This document shows positions 55,730 to 64,000 of a stretch of DNA of 64,000 nt, one piece after another. The DNA is taken from assembly GCA_039933015.1 (NCBI GenBank), contig JBDTOX010000163.1:17797-81796 (forward strand), written 5' to 3'. Under the pieces are notes generated by a model. It searched no databases. It was not told the DNA's origin and saw only the letters and a list, made by a program, of their open reading frames with translations. The number at the start of each line of letters is the position of its first letter. Position 1 is the stretch's first letter. The DNA comes from JBDTOX01 sp039933015. Lineage in GTDB: Bacteria; Pseudomonadota; Gammaproteobacteria; Burkholderiales; Methylophilaceae. The translations under genes and the position numbers were made by a program.

Positions 55730-56038
55730 ATGTCCGAATTGCAGCCCAAACAACTTAGTTCCAAACAGATCAGCCAACTGCGCGCCCTTAGCCATGAACT
55801 TAGCCCAGTTGTCATGATAGGCAACAACGGCCTGACAGAGAAGGTTTTGCACGAAATCGAGGTTAGCCTTAAAGCACATGAGCTCATCAAAATTAAAGTG
55901 CATGGCGATGATCGTGCGCTAAGAATTCAGATTCTGGAAGAAATTTGCAGCAAGACGGTCTCGGTAGCAGTGCATCATATTGGTAAGCAGTTGATAATCT
56001 ACCGTCAGGCAGATAAACCCAAAATCATTCTGACTTAA
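55730..56038 (+). CDS. yhbY: YhbY-family RNA-binding protein
   Basis: This small CRS1-YhbY domain protein is linked to 50S subunit assembly. The 102-residue length is typical. The GXXG RNA-binding loop is in [13 protein letters not shown], and [14 protein letters not shown] and [13 protein letters not shown] complete the domain. It is divergent from rlmE and converges on the DUF4149 gene, the stops being adjacent. Confidence 0.95.
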   Translation: MSELQPKQLSSKQISQLRALSHELSPVVMIGNNGLTEKVLHEIEVSLKAHELIKIKVHGDDRALRIQILEEICSKTVSVAVHHIGKQLIIYRQADKPKIILT

Positions 56039-56488
56039 TTAGCGTGCGCGCAGCACCAGCACCAGACCCAGCAAGCTTTGCACCAAGTAAGCAATACTCG
56101 CCACGCCGTGCCAGGTTTTGAAGCGGCTGGCAAATACACTCTGCATTACATCTGCCGGCATCGCCTGCGCTTTCAGCTCGGCAAGTAGGTGTTGAATGCC
56201 AAAGTGGCCGGCTAGTGTGAGTACAAGCATCACTAGCACAGCCCAGAAGAACCCCTGTTTCAATGCGGCCGTGCCCAATCGCACCAAACGCTGTATCAAC
56301 AGATAAAAAGCACTGGCTATCCCCACATATGCCACAAAACCAAACATCTTGCCTGCCAGCATTCCCGCCGCTTGCTTATCTTGCAAGTGGTAAAACAAGG
56401 TAGGCGCTGCCAGGTAGCCGATCGCCCATAACGCGCCCACCCAGGCAGTGATAGTGATTAAAGCGAGCTTGTCTGACCAGTGATTCAT
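56039..56488 (-). CDS. DUF4149 membrane protein
   Basis: This is a 149-residue protein with four membrane segments (LALITITAWVGALWAIGYLA, GFVAYVGIASAFYLLIQRLV, FFWAVLVMLVLTLAGHFGIQ, VASIAYLVQSLLGLVLVLRA). The pattern and place between greA and yhbY/ftsH match the DUF4149 family found here in many betaproteobacteria. The function is unknown. It begins 8 bases after greA, so it is probably co-transcribed. Confidence 0.85.
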   Translation of the reverse strand: MNHWSDKLALITITAWVGALWAIGYLAAPTLFYHLQDKQAAGMLAGKMFGFVAYVGIASAFYLLIQRLVRLGTAALKQGFFWAVLVMLVLTLAGHFGIQHLLAELKAQAMPADVMQSVFASRFKTWHGVASIAYLVQSLLGLVLVLRAR

Positions 56489-56496
56489 ATCGTTAA

Positions 56497-56973
56497 TTAA
56501 AGATACTGTACATCAAGCACTTCAAAAGAACGTAAGCCGCCGGGGGCCATGACTTCAGCCACGTCGCCTGGTGATTTTCCAATCAGGGCGCGCGCAATCG
56601 GTGAGCTCACCGAGATTTTACCGCCTTTAATGTCCGCCTCATCATCACCGACGATTTGGTAAGTAGTGACGCCGCCGCCCTCTATATCTTCAACTTCCAC
56701 CGTGGCGCCGAATACGCAGCGGCCTTCAGCATTCAACGTTTTGGGGTCAATAATCTGCGCGTTGGAGAGCTTGGCTTCAATCTCGGCAATGCGGCCTTCA
56801 ATAAAGCTTTGGCGTTCTTTGGCGGCATCATACTCGGCATTCTCCGAGAGGTCGCCTTGCGCACGCGCTTCCGCAATTGCCTGGATTACATTAGGTCGAT
56901 CAACGCTACGTAAACGATGCAACTCAAGCTTGAGCAGCTCCGCGCCTTTAATTGTTACTGGAATCTTGTGCAT
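56497..56973 (-). CDS. greA: Transcript cleavage factor GreA
   Basis: GreA rescues backtracked RNA polymerase by stimulating transcript cleavage. The 158-residue protein has an N-terminal coiled-coil with the acidic tip ([20 protein letters not shown]) and a C-terminal FKBP-like domain ([40 protein letters not shown]). It follows carB after a terminator-like hairpin, the usual carAB-greA order. Confidence 0.97.
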   Translation of the reverse strand: MHKIPVTIKGAELLKLELHRLRSVDRPNVIQAIAEARAQGDLSENAEYDAAKERQSFIEGRIAEIEAKLSNAQIIDPKTLNAEGRCVFGATVEVEDIEGGGVTTYQIVGDDEADIKGGKISVSSPIARALIGKSPGDVAEVMAPGGLRSFEVLDVQYL

Positions 56974-57010
56974 ACTAATTGCCTGCCTTTTATTCTTTAG
57001 CCCTTAAAGC

Positions 57011-57054
57011 AAAACTAAAAACAAAAACCACACCTGGAACACCAAGCGTGGTTT
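57011..57054 (-). terminator. Terminator of carB
   Basis: On the minus strand AAACCAC (57054-57048) pairs with GTGGTTT (57031-57025). TTTTTGTTTTTAG follows from 57024 on. It lies in the 101-base gap between carB and greA. Confidence 0.7.
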
Positions 57055-57074
57055 CAAATATCGTTATTATATTA

Positions 57075-60000
57075 TTACTTACCTAGCTGCTGATGCAAGT
57101 TCTGTAAAGACTGCACTTCCAACTCCTCAATATGCGCCATGCCCAAACAGGCAGCCTTGGCACCAGCCAGCGTGGTGTAGTAAGTTACCTTCTGCTGCAG
57201 TGCGCTACGACGGATCGCGTAGGAGTCGTTGACTGCACGCTTGTCTTCCACCACGTTCACAATAAAACTGATTTCGCCATTCTTGATCATGTCCACGATA
57301 TGTGGCCGGCCTTCAGCCACCTTGTTAACGGGCGTTACAGTCAAACCGGCAGCAGTTAATGCGCCAGCCGTACCGCGTGTGGCAACCAGATGAAAACCAA
57401 GATCTGCCAGCGCCTGTGCGATTTCAACGACTTTTTCGCGATCTTCGCGGCGCACGCTGATAAACGCTTTGCCGCCAAGCGGCAACTTGGTGCTGGCACC
57501 CAATTGCGACTTCACAAAGGCTTCAGCAAAGGTACGGCCCACACCCATCACTTCACCGGTGGATTTCATTTCCGGGCCGAGTATCGTATCCACGCCCGGG
57601 AACTTGATGAAAGGGAATACGGCTTCTTTCACCGAGTAATAAGGCGGTATGATTTCCTTGGTAACGCCCTGCTCCTTGAGCTTTCTGCCCGTCATGCAGC
57701 GCGCAGCAATTTTAGCCAGCTGCAAGCCACAAGCCTTGGAGACAAACGGCACCGTGCGCGAAGCGCGAGGATTCACTTCCAGCACGTATACGGTCTCGCC
57801 CTGGATAGCGAACTGCACGTTCATGAGGCCTACCACACCCAGCGCCTTGGCCATTACCACGGTTTGCCTGCGTAACTCATCCTGCAATTCATTAGACAGG
57901 CTGTAAGGCGGTAATGAACAGGCCGAATCGCCGGAGTGCACTCCAGCTTGCTCAACGTGCTCCATGATACCGCCGATAATTACATCATCACCGTCGCATA
58001 AGGCGTCGACATCGACCTCCTTTGCATCGTTCAGGAAGCGGTCCAGCAGCACCGGTGATTCATTGGAAACCTTGACGGCTTCACGCATATAGCGCTCAAG
58101 CTGTGCCTGTTCCTGCACAATTTCCATGGCACGACCGCCCAACACATAGGATGGGCGCACTACTAGCGGATAGCCGATCTCTTGTGCCAGGCGCAAAGCC
58201 TCTTCCGGCGTTCTGGCGGTGCGATTAGGCGGCTGCTTGAGACCCAGTTCCTGCAGCATAAGTTGGAAACGCTCACGGTCTTCCGCGCGGTCAATCGCGT
58301 CCGGTGTAGTACCAATAATAGGCACACCGGCTTTTTCCAGATCACGTGCCAGCTTCAATGGGGTCTGTCCGCCGTATTGCACGATAACCCCTACTGGTTT
58401 TTCCAGCGCAACGATTTCCAGCACGTCTTCCAGCGTTAGCGGCTCGAAATACAGGCGGTCAGATGTGTCATAGTCGGTAGATACGGTTTCAGGATTACAG
58501 TTGACCATAATGGTTTCGTAACCATCTTCGCGCATGGCGAATGCCGCATGTACACAGCAATAATCGAATTCAATACCCTGACCGATGCGGTTTGGCCCGC
58601 CACCCAGCACCATGATTTTCTTGCGGTCTGTAGGCCGCGCCTCGCACTCTTCTTCATAGGTTGAGTACATGTAAGCGGTGTTGGTAGCAAATTCAGCCGC
58701 ACAGGTATCAACGCGCTTATATACTGGACGCACATGCAATGCCTGCCGGTAAGCACGTACAGCATGCTGGTCTGTGCCCAGCAACTTCGCCAGGCGGTGG
58801 TCAGAAAAACCACGGCGCTTGAGTTGGAACAACGCATCTTTATCTAGATCCGCCAGATTGCGGCCATTAAGCGCCTGTTCGCGCTTGATAATATCGGCAA
58901 TTTGTACCAGGAACCAAGGGTCTATCTTGGAATGATCGTACACTTGCTCCACGGTCATACCCATGCGGAAGGCATCACCTACATACCAGATCCGCTCAGG
59001 GCCAGGTTCGCCCAGCTCTTTCTGGATCTGGTCGATGTCGGTGGAAACTTCATCCAGGCCATCAACACCAACTTCGAGGCCACGCAGGGCTTTCTGGAAG
59101 GATTCCTGGAAAGTTCGACCTATGGCCATGACTTCACCGACTGATTTCATTTGCGTAGTTAAACGCGAATCAGCCTGTGGGAATTTCTCAAAGGCAAAAC
59201 GTGGAATCTTGGTAACAACATAATCAATAGAAGGCTCAAATGACACAGGTGTAGCACCGCCGGTAATCTCATTCCTAAGCTCATCAAGTGTGAAGCCCAC
59301 TGCCAGCTTGGCAGCCACTTTCGCAATCGGGAAGCCTGTGGCCTTTGAGGCCAAAGCTGAAGAACGCGATACACGTGGATTCATCTCAATCACAATCATG
59401 CGTCCGTCTTCCGGGTTGATCGCAAATTGCACATTGGAGCCGCCGGTGTCTACACCGATTTCACGCAGCACCGCCAGCGAGGCGTTGCGCATGATTTGAT
59501 ATTCTTTGTCGGTCAGGGTTTGCGCGGGCGCTACGGTAATCGAATCACCAGTATGTACGCCCATGGGATCCAGATTCTCAATGGAGCAAATGATAATGCA
59601 GTTATCAGCACTATCCCGCACCACTTCCATCTCGTACTCTTTCCAGCCGAGTAATGATTCTTCGATAAGCAACTCGTGGGTAGGCGAGGCTTCCAGGCCA
59701 CGCTCACAAATAGCGAGAAACTCTTCGCGGTTGTAAGCAATACCGCCGCCGCTACCGCCCATGGTAAACGAAGGGCGGATAATGGCTGGATAACCAATCG
59801 AAGCCTGTACTTGCAAGGCTTCTTCCAGGCTATGCGCCGCGGCTGAACGTGCCGACGCCAGTCCTATCTTGGTCATGGCCTGCTTGAATTTTTCGCGGTC
59901 CTCGGCTTTATCGATGGCTTCCTTGCTGGCACCTATCAGCTCTACGTTATACTTTTCCAGCACGCCTTCGCGTGCCAAGTCCAGCGCACAGTTCAACGCC

Positions 60001-60281
60001 GTCTGGCCGCCCATGGTGGGTAACAAGGCATCAGGGCGTTCAATGGCAATGATCTTTTCCACCACCTGCCAGGTCACTGGTTCGATATAGGTCGCATCGG
60101 CCATTTCCGGGTCGGTCATGATAGTGGCCGGATTGGAATTCACCAGAATGACTCGGTAGCCTTCTTCGCGCAACGCCTTACAGGCTTGCGCGCCGGAATA
60201 GTCGAATTCACAGGCCTGACCGATAACGATAGGTCCGGCGCCGATGATCAGGATGGATTTGAGGTCTGTACGCTTTGCCAT
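57075..60281 (-). CDS. carB: Carbamoyl phosphate synthase large subunit
   Basis: CarB makes carbamoyl phosphate for arginine and pyrimidines from ammonia, bicarbonate and two ATP. The 1068-residue protein has two homologous ATP-grasp halves: [20 protein letters not shown] near residue 10 and [19 protein letters not shown] near 560. ATP-grasp segments include [16 protein letters not shown] and [14 protein letters not shown]. The C-terminal MGS-like allosteric domain (about 940-1068) includes [20 protein letters not shown]. It follows carA by 7 bases. Confidence 0.98.
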   Translation of the reverse strand: MAKRTDLKSILIIGAGPIVIGQACEFDYSGAQACKALREEGYRVILVNSNPATIMTDPEMADATYIEPVTWQVVEKIIAIERPDALLPTMGGQTALNCALDLAREGVLEKYNVELIGASKEAIDKAEDREKFKQAMTKIGLASARSAAAHSLEEALQVQASIGYPAIIRPSFTMGGSGGGIAYNREEFLAICERGLEASPTHELLIEESLLGWKEYEMEVVRDSADNCIIICSIENLDPMGVHTGDSITVAPAQTLTDKEYQIMRNASLAVLREIGVDTGGSNVQFAINPEDGRMIVIEMNPRVSRSSALASKATGFPIAKVAAKLAVGFTLDELRNEITGGATPVSFEPSIDYVVTKIPRFAFEKFPQADSRLTTQMKSVGEVMAIGRTFQESFQKALRGLEVGVDGLDEVSTDIDQIQKELGEPGPERIWYVGDAFRMGMTVEQVYDHSKIDPWFLVQIADIIKREQALNGRNLADLDKDALFQLKRRGFSDHRLAKLLGTDQHAVRAYRQALHVRPVYKRVDTCAAEFATNTAYMYSTYEEECEARPTDRKKIMVLGGGPNRIGQGIEFDYCCVHAAFAMREDGYETIMVNCNPETVSTDYDTSDRLYFEPLTLEDVLEIVALEKPVGVIVQYGGQTPLKLARDLEKAGVPIIGTTPDAIDRAEDRERFQLMLQELGLKQPPNRTARTPEEALRLAQEIGYPLVVRPSYVLGGRAMEIVQEQAQLERYMREAVKVSNESPVLLDRFLNDAKEVDVDALCDGDDVIIGGIMEHVEQAGVHSGDSACSLPPYSLSNELQDELRRQTVVMAKALGVVGLMNVQFAIQGETVYVLEVNPRASRTVPFVSKACGLQLAKIAARCMTGRKLKEQGVTKEIIPPYYSVKEAVFPFIKFPGVDTILGPEMKSTGEVMGVGRTFAEAFVKSQLGASTKLPLGGKAFISVRREDREKVVEIAQALADLGFHLVATRGTAGALTAAGLTVTPVNKVAEGRPHIVDMIKNGEISFIVNVVEDKRAVNDSYAIRRSALQQKVTYYTTLAGAKAACLGMAHIEELEVQSLQNLHQQLGK

Positions 60282-60288
60282 ATTTTTC

Positions 60289-61422
60289 TTACTGCTTATG
60301 CTGCTTCATGAGATCAACGAATCGATCGAACAGGTAATTGACTTCATGCGGACCGGGACTGGCTTCCGGATGACCCTGGAAACTGAACGCTGGTTTATCG
60401 GTACGGGCAATGCCCTGCAGGCTACCGTCGAACAGCGACACATGCGTCACGCGCATATTGGCTGGCAAGGTAGCCGGGTCTACCGCAAATCCATGATTCT
60501 GGCTGGTGATAAAGACGCGCTTGTCATCAGTATCCTGCACTGGGTGGTTAGCCCCGTGGTGGCCAAACTTCATCTTGACTGTTTTGGCGCCGCTAGCCAG
60601 GCCCAGCAACTGGTGACCCAAGCAGATGCCAAATGTTGGGATACCGGTATCAACCAGTGTCTTTATCGTGTTAATAGCGTAATCACAAGGCTCAGGATCC
60701 CCGGGGCCATTGGAAAGAAAAATGCCATCAGGCTTAAGCGCCAGCGCTTGCTCTGCTGTTGCCTGGGCTGGCAGCACAGTGACCTTGCAATTGCGCGAGG
60801 TCAACATGCGCAGAATGTTGCGCTTAACACCATAATCGAAAGCCACCACATGGTAAGCAGCGTTTTCAGGTTTAGCGTAGCCTGAGCCCAGCGCCCATTC
60901 ACCATCTTCAAAAGGGTAAGCCTGCTTACAGCTCACGACTTTGGCCAAATCCATGCCGGACAACCCCGGGAAAGCGCGCGCAAGCTCCAGCGCTTGCGCC
61001 TCATCAACTTCACCGGCCATGATACAACCGGCCTGAGCGCCTTTTTCACGCAGGATACGCGTTAACTTGCGGGTATCGATATCGGAGATGGCCACCACAT
61101 TTTTCGAGACCAGATAATCAGACAGCGATTGCTCACTGCGCCAGCAACTATCGAGCAATGGCAAATCGCGGATAATCAGGCCGCTGGCGTAAACCCGATC
61201 TGATTCGACATCCTCAGCATTAACGCCGACGTTGCCAATATGGGGATAGGTTAGTGTGACAATTTGCTCAGTGTAGGAAGGATCAGTCAGAATCTCCTGA
61301 TACCCCGTCATGGAGGTGTTAAATACAACCTCGCCAACCGTATGGCCAGTGGCACCAATTGAAACACCACGAAACACTGTCCCATCTGCGAGTACGAGCA
61401 AGGCTGGCAGGGTCTGCGGCAA
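60289..61422 (-). CDS. carA: Carbamoyl phosphate synthase small subunit
   Basis: CarA hydrolyses glutamine and channels ammonia to CarB. The 377-residue protein has the N-terminal CPSase domain ([40 protein letters not shown]) and the class I glutaminase domain. The catalytic cysteine is in [17 protein letters not shown] and the His/Glu pair in [15 protein letters not shown] ribosome site AAGGAG lies just upstream. Two hairpins occupy the leader. Confidence 0.97.
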   Translation of the reverse strand: MPQTLPALLVLADGTVFRGVSIGATGHTVGEVVFNTSMTGYQEILTDPSYTEQIVTLTYPHIGNVGVNAEDVESDRVYASGLIIRDLPLLDSCWRSEQSLSDYLVSKNVVAISDIDTRKLTRILREKGAQAGCIMAGEVDEAQALELARAFPGLSGMDLAKVVSCKQAYPFEDGEWALGSGYAKPENAAYHVVAFDYGVKRNILRMLTSRNCKVTVLPAQATAEQALALKPDGIFLSNGPGDPEPCDYAINTIKTLVDTGIPTFGICLGHQLLGLASGAKTVKMKFGHHGANHPVQDTDDKRVFITSQNHGFAVDPATLPANMRVTHVSLFDGSLQGIARTDKPAFSFQGHPEASPGPHEVNYLFDRFVDLMKQHKQ

Positions 61423-61458
61423 TTCATAACTCCTTGGAAATTTGGTTTATTTACTGCA

Positions 61459-61514
61459 TTGCACATGCGGGAGACGGATGTGCAAAGCGGGACGAGTATG
61501 CACTCATCCCGCTT
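61459..61514 (-). promoter_or_regulatory. Two tandem hairpins in the carA leader
   Basis: AAGCGGGACGAGT (61485-61497) pairs with ACTCATCCCGCTT (61502-61514), 13 base pairs with one mismatch and loop ATGC. Next to it TTGCACAT (61459-61466) pairs with ATGTGCAA (61478-61485). Both lie in the 188-base gap between dapB and carA. Either the first is a dapB terminator, although it lacks a T-run, or the pair is a carAB leader structure. Confidence 0.5.
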
Positions 61515-61610
61515 GTATCACTATCCTGGATTATAGCGCAAGCTGGCCTGCGCTTCAACGTGATTCGGTCAACACAGCATAAAGCCATTATTACTGCGCA
61601 TGCACGCCGG

Positions 61611-62411
61611 CTACTTCACGCCGAGCACATCCTGCATGTCATATAGTCCGTCTTTTTTATCTGCCAGAAATTTGGCGGCGCGCAGGGCGCCCAGCGCAAA
61701 AGTAGCACGGCTGGAGGCCTTATGCGTCAACTCAATGCGCTCACCAGTCCCAGCGAACAAGACGGTGTGGTCACCTACCACATCACCACCACGCACTGTG
61801 GCAAAGCCTATGGTATTGGGGTCACGTTCACCAGTGACGCCTTCACGCCCATACACAGCACACTCCCCCAAGTCACGTCCCAGCGCACTTGCCGCCGCCT
61901 CGCCCAAGCGCAATGCGGTACCGGAAGGAGCATCCACCTTATGCCGGTGATGCGCCTCGATAATTTCTATGTCGTAGCCTTCGGCCAGCACCTTGGCGGC
62001 CGCCTGTACCAGGTTAATCAACAAGGTCACACCTACACTCATGTTGGGCGCAAACACAATCGCCGTATCGCGCGAGACGGCTTCAATCCGGGCTTTTTGT
62101 TCGACACTAAAACCAGTGGTACCGATAACCAGCTTGACCTTTGCCTTCTGGCATGCAGCAAGGTATTGCAGGCTAGCTTCCGGACGGGTGAAATCGACCA
62201 ATACATCCGCATCTTGCAGAGCAGCCTCAATGTCATGGCTGATCTTTACGCCGGTTGATTTACCGAACTGCTCACCGGCATCACGCCCTATTTGCGGGCT
62301 ATCTGCACGATCAAGCGCGGCATGGAGCCTTAAACTCTCATCAGCAAAAACGCCTTCCAACAAGGCATGGCCCATACGGCCAGTGCATCCAGCAATCACT
62401 ACGTTCAGCAT
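61611..62411 (-). CDS. dapB: 4-hydroxy-tetrahydrodipicolinate reductase
   Basis: DapB makes tetrahydrodipicolinate in the lysine and diaminopimelate pathway. The 266-residue protein has the nucleotide-binding start [20 protein letters not shown], the motif VIGTTGFS, the DapB signature [20 protein letters not shown] with catalytic His and Lys, and [20 protein letters not shown]. It lies upstream of carA, an order common in betaproteobacteria. Confidence 0.97.
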   Translation of the reverse strand: MLNVVIAGCTGRMGHALLEGVFADESLRLHAALDRADSPQIGRDAGEQFGKSTGVKISHDIEAALQDADVLVDFTRPEASLQYLAACQKAKVKLVIGTTGFSVEQKARIEAVSRDTAIVFAPNMSVGVTLLINLVQAAAKVLAEGYDIEIIEAHHRHKVDAPSGTALRLGEAAASALGRDLGECAVYGREGVTGERDPNTIGFATVRGGDVVGDHTVLFAGTGERIELTHKASSRATFALGALRAAKFLADKKDGLYDMQDVLGVK

Positions 62412-62526
62412 TTAAACCAACTTCCTTAAAAACCTATCTTTTAATTACAGCATAGTGCCGCGCTAGCCTAATCCTGAAAAATAGAAAACCAGTCTTTCAG
62501 TTGCTGCATCAGCCTACACTGAAAAC

Positions 62527-63411
62527 TCAGAACCCGATCTTTTCCAGCATGCGTTCAAAGTAACCAGGCTCATCTTCCGGCGGCAGGTCCTTTTCAGGCT
62601 CATCCACCGGCCCGGGTTTCGTGATCGACTTAGGTGTTGCTTGCAGCTTGGCCGCTTCATTAGGCTGCACGACGGGCTTAGTGGCTGGCACTGATTTTCC
62701 TGCCGGAGCAACTGGGGCTTCTGCAGGTTTTTGCGGCACAGGTTCTGCGAGAGGTGCAGGCGCTACCATTTCCTGTGCTGGCCCGACTGGTTTTACCGCT
62801 GCAGCGGGTGCAGGTTCAGGGGTTGGTGCAGGCTCGACTGGCATCACTACCGGAGGCATCGCTTCCGGGGGCGCTGACTCAGGTGCGGGTTTGGCAGGAG
62901 TTGCTGGCTTAGGGGTAGCAGGTTGCGGATTGACCAGATCTGCTGGCGCAGCATGTGGTTTTTTCACATCCTTATCGTCTTTCCAGAATTTAAGCTTATC
63001 TATTAAGCCCTTCTTATCACCCGGCTGTTTTGCAACAGCTTTGCCAGACTCGCTCACTGGCGACGGCTCAGTTATGTCCTGACCGCTGCCGGCAGGAACA
63101 ACATCGCCACGCACGCGCACCAAGGCATCCTGGTCAAACTCGAGAATGACACGGCGCTGTTCAATAATCTTTCCATCCTTGCGCATCTGGTAGAAATAAT
63201 CCCAGCGGTCTTTGTGGAAACTATCTTGAATCAGCGGGGTACCCATGATGAAGCGCACCTGCGATTCGGTCATACCTGGGCGAAGTTGCAACATCATCTT
63301 GGACGTAACGACATTGCCCTGCTGAATATCCATCTTGTAAGGCTTGATTGAAGGCAGGCTGGAACTGCAGGCAGCGCATAACAGCGCTAGTATTAGGATT
63401 ATGTGGCGCAT
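62527..63411 (-). CDS. bamE: Outer-membrane assembly lipoprotein BamE with a long Pro/Ala-rich tail
   Basis: BamE is a lipoprotein of the Bam complex that inserts outer-membrane proteins. I start at ATG 63411 (MRHIILILALLCAACSSSLP), with the lipidated cysteine in LLCAAC; ATG 63417 and a farther 63507 are possible. The BamE domain (about 20-105) includes KMDIQQGNVVTSKMMLQLRP, GMTESQVRFIMGTPLIQDSF and RWDYFYQM. The product has 294 residues, over twice the usual 110-150. The extra part is a proline/alanine-rich stretch (about 150-270) ending in the charged GYFERMLEKIGF. It is divergent from fur. Confidence 0.93.
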   Translation of the reverse strand: MRHIILILALLCAACSSSLPSIKPYKMDIQQGNVVTSKMMLQLRPGMTESQVRFIMGTPLIQDSFHKDRWDYFYQMRKDGKIIEQRRVILEFDQDALVRVRGDVVPAGSGQDITEPSPVSESGKAVAKQPGDKKGLIDKLKFWKDDKDVKKPHAAPADLVNPQPATPKPATPAKPAPESAPPEAMPPVVMPVEPAPTPEPAPAAAVKPVGPAQEMVAPAPLAEPVPQKPAEAPVAPAGKSVPATKPVVQPNEAAKLQATPKSITKPGPVDEPEKDLPPEDEPGYFERMLEKIGF

Positions 63412-63501
63412 CACCATGACTTTGGCAAGAAATGGCGCTAATATACCATGATGCTTACGGTCTAAAATACCTGCGGCCTTAAATAGTGAGCTCCGACTGC
63501 C

Positions 63502-63927
63502 ATGCATGAACCTGACGAATTAAAGAATGCCGGCCTCAAGGCCACCCTGCCAAGACTCAAAGTGCTGAGCCTGTTTGAAAACAGCAAAGAGCGCCATTTG
63601 TCGGCAGAAGATGTTTACAAGATTTTGCTGACAACAGGCGAAGATGTTGGCTTGGCGACGGTTTATCGCGTGCTGACGCAATTTGAACAAGCCGGCTTGC
63701 TGGTGCGCCATCACTTTGAAAGCGGCAAGGCGGTGTTTGAGCTAAACCAAGGCGGCCATCACGACCACATCGTTTGCATGCAATGCGGGCGTGTGGAAGA
63801 GTTCTTCGACGAAGCAATCGAATTGCGCCAGAAACAAGTGGCCGCCGAACGCGGGTTCACTATCCACGACCACTCGCTGCACATCTACGCAGACTGCACC
63901 AAACAGCCGTGTCCTTACAAAAGCTAA
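63502..63927 (+). CDS. fur: Ferric uptake regulator Fur
   Basis: Fur represses iron-uptake genes when loaded with iron. The 141-residue protein has the winged-helix domain (KNAGLKATLPRLKVLSLFEN, DVGLATVYRVLTQFEQAGLL). The metal sites are in GGHHDHIVCMQCGRVEEFFD and the C-terminal CTKQPC. The family-typical regulatory histidines lie in TIHDHSLHIY. It is divergent from bamE, a widespread pairing. Confidence 0.97.
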   Translation: MHEPDELKNAGLKATLPRLKVLSLFENSKERHLSAEDVYKILLTTGEDVGLATVYRVLTQFEQAGLLVRHHFESGKAVFELNQGGHHDHIVCMQCGRVEEFFDEAIELRQKQVAAERGFTIHDHSLHIYADCTKQPCPYKS

Positions 63928-63938
63928 CAAGCTAATTG

Positions 63939-63974
63939 GATTCCCCGGCACAAATCCTATGGGGAATCATTTTT
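63939..63974 (+). terminator. Terminator of fur
   Basis: GATTCCCC (63939-63946) pairs with GGGGAATC (63961-63968) around a 14-base loop, followed by ATTTTT. It lies 12 bases past the fur stop. The last 26 bases of the window hold no recognisable feature. Confidence 0.75.
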
Positions 63975-64000
63975 GGCTCAATCGGGCTGGGCTATTTCAT

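Overview
The window comes from a betaproteobacterium, most likely a motile, respiring member of the Nitrosomonadales (Methylophilaceae/Gallionellaceae-like). This rests on gene order and protein types: MotC/MotD-type stator genes behind fliA, a CoxB fused to cytochrome c, an iscR-iscS-iscU-iscA-hscBA-fdx operon with an extra desulfurase, and the carAB-greA-yhbY-rlmE-ftsH-folP-glmM neighbourhood. The genus cannot be fixed from sequence alone. No rRNA, tRNA, CRISPR array, insertion sequence or prophage was seen.

Layout. (1) 1-10.7 kb: flagellar rod/hook/ring genes flgB-C-D-E-F-G-H-I-J-K on the minus strand and divergent flgA, flgM, flgN on the plus strand. flgK and flgM each have a good sigma-28 promoter. 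(2) 10.9-15.8 kb: a small membrane protein, then the DUF2244-coxB-coxA-coxC terminal oxidase operon, with no cox11 between the genes. (3) 15.9-23.7 kb: the flhB-flhA-flhF-flhG-fliA-motC-motD operon, which supplies the export gate, flagellar placement, sigma-28 and a stator. Its FlhG has lost all nucleotide-binding motifs. (4) 24-33 kb: suhB, divergent trmJ-cysE, then the Isc iron-sulfur operon. A near-consensus type 1 IscR site overlaps the cysE stop codon. (5) 33-42 kb: a MASE1-PAS-GGDEF-EAL regulator, a phosphate-type porin with a Pho box, a bactofilin, a CopZ-like chaperone, and prfB-lysS. prfB carries the classic programmed +1 frameshift. (6) 42.4-46.3 kb: pstSCAB behind a second Pho box. 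(7) 46.3-50.6 kb: an arsenic island (acr3 divergent from arsR-arsI remnant-arsC), an internally deleted glycosyltransferase, dgkA, a short gene fragment and a PAP2 phosphatase. This is the one accessory, decaying part of the window. (8) 50.7-64 kb: glmM, folP, ftsH, rlmE, yhbY, a DUF4149 protein, greA, carB, carA, dapB, an unusually long BamE and fur.

How the genes work together. Regions 1 and 3 form most of one flagellar regulon in which FliA drives flgK and the gene for its own anti-sigma factor FlgM. Regions 5 and 6 contain two members of one Pho regulon: outer-membrane phosphate entry and the inner-membrane ABC importer. CysE supplies the cysteine pathway next to the Isc machinery that consumes cysteine sulfur. 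The most noteworthy observations are the degenerate FlhG, the paired Pho boxes, the IscR site, the arsI remnant, the in-frame-deleted glycosyltransferase and the long-tailed BamE. I did not find a clearly new multi-gene system.
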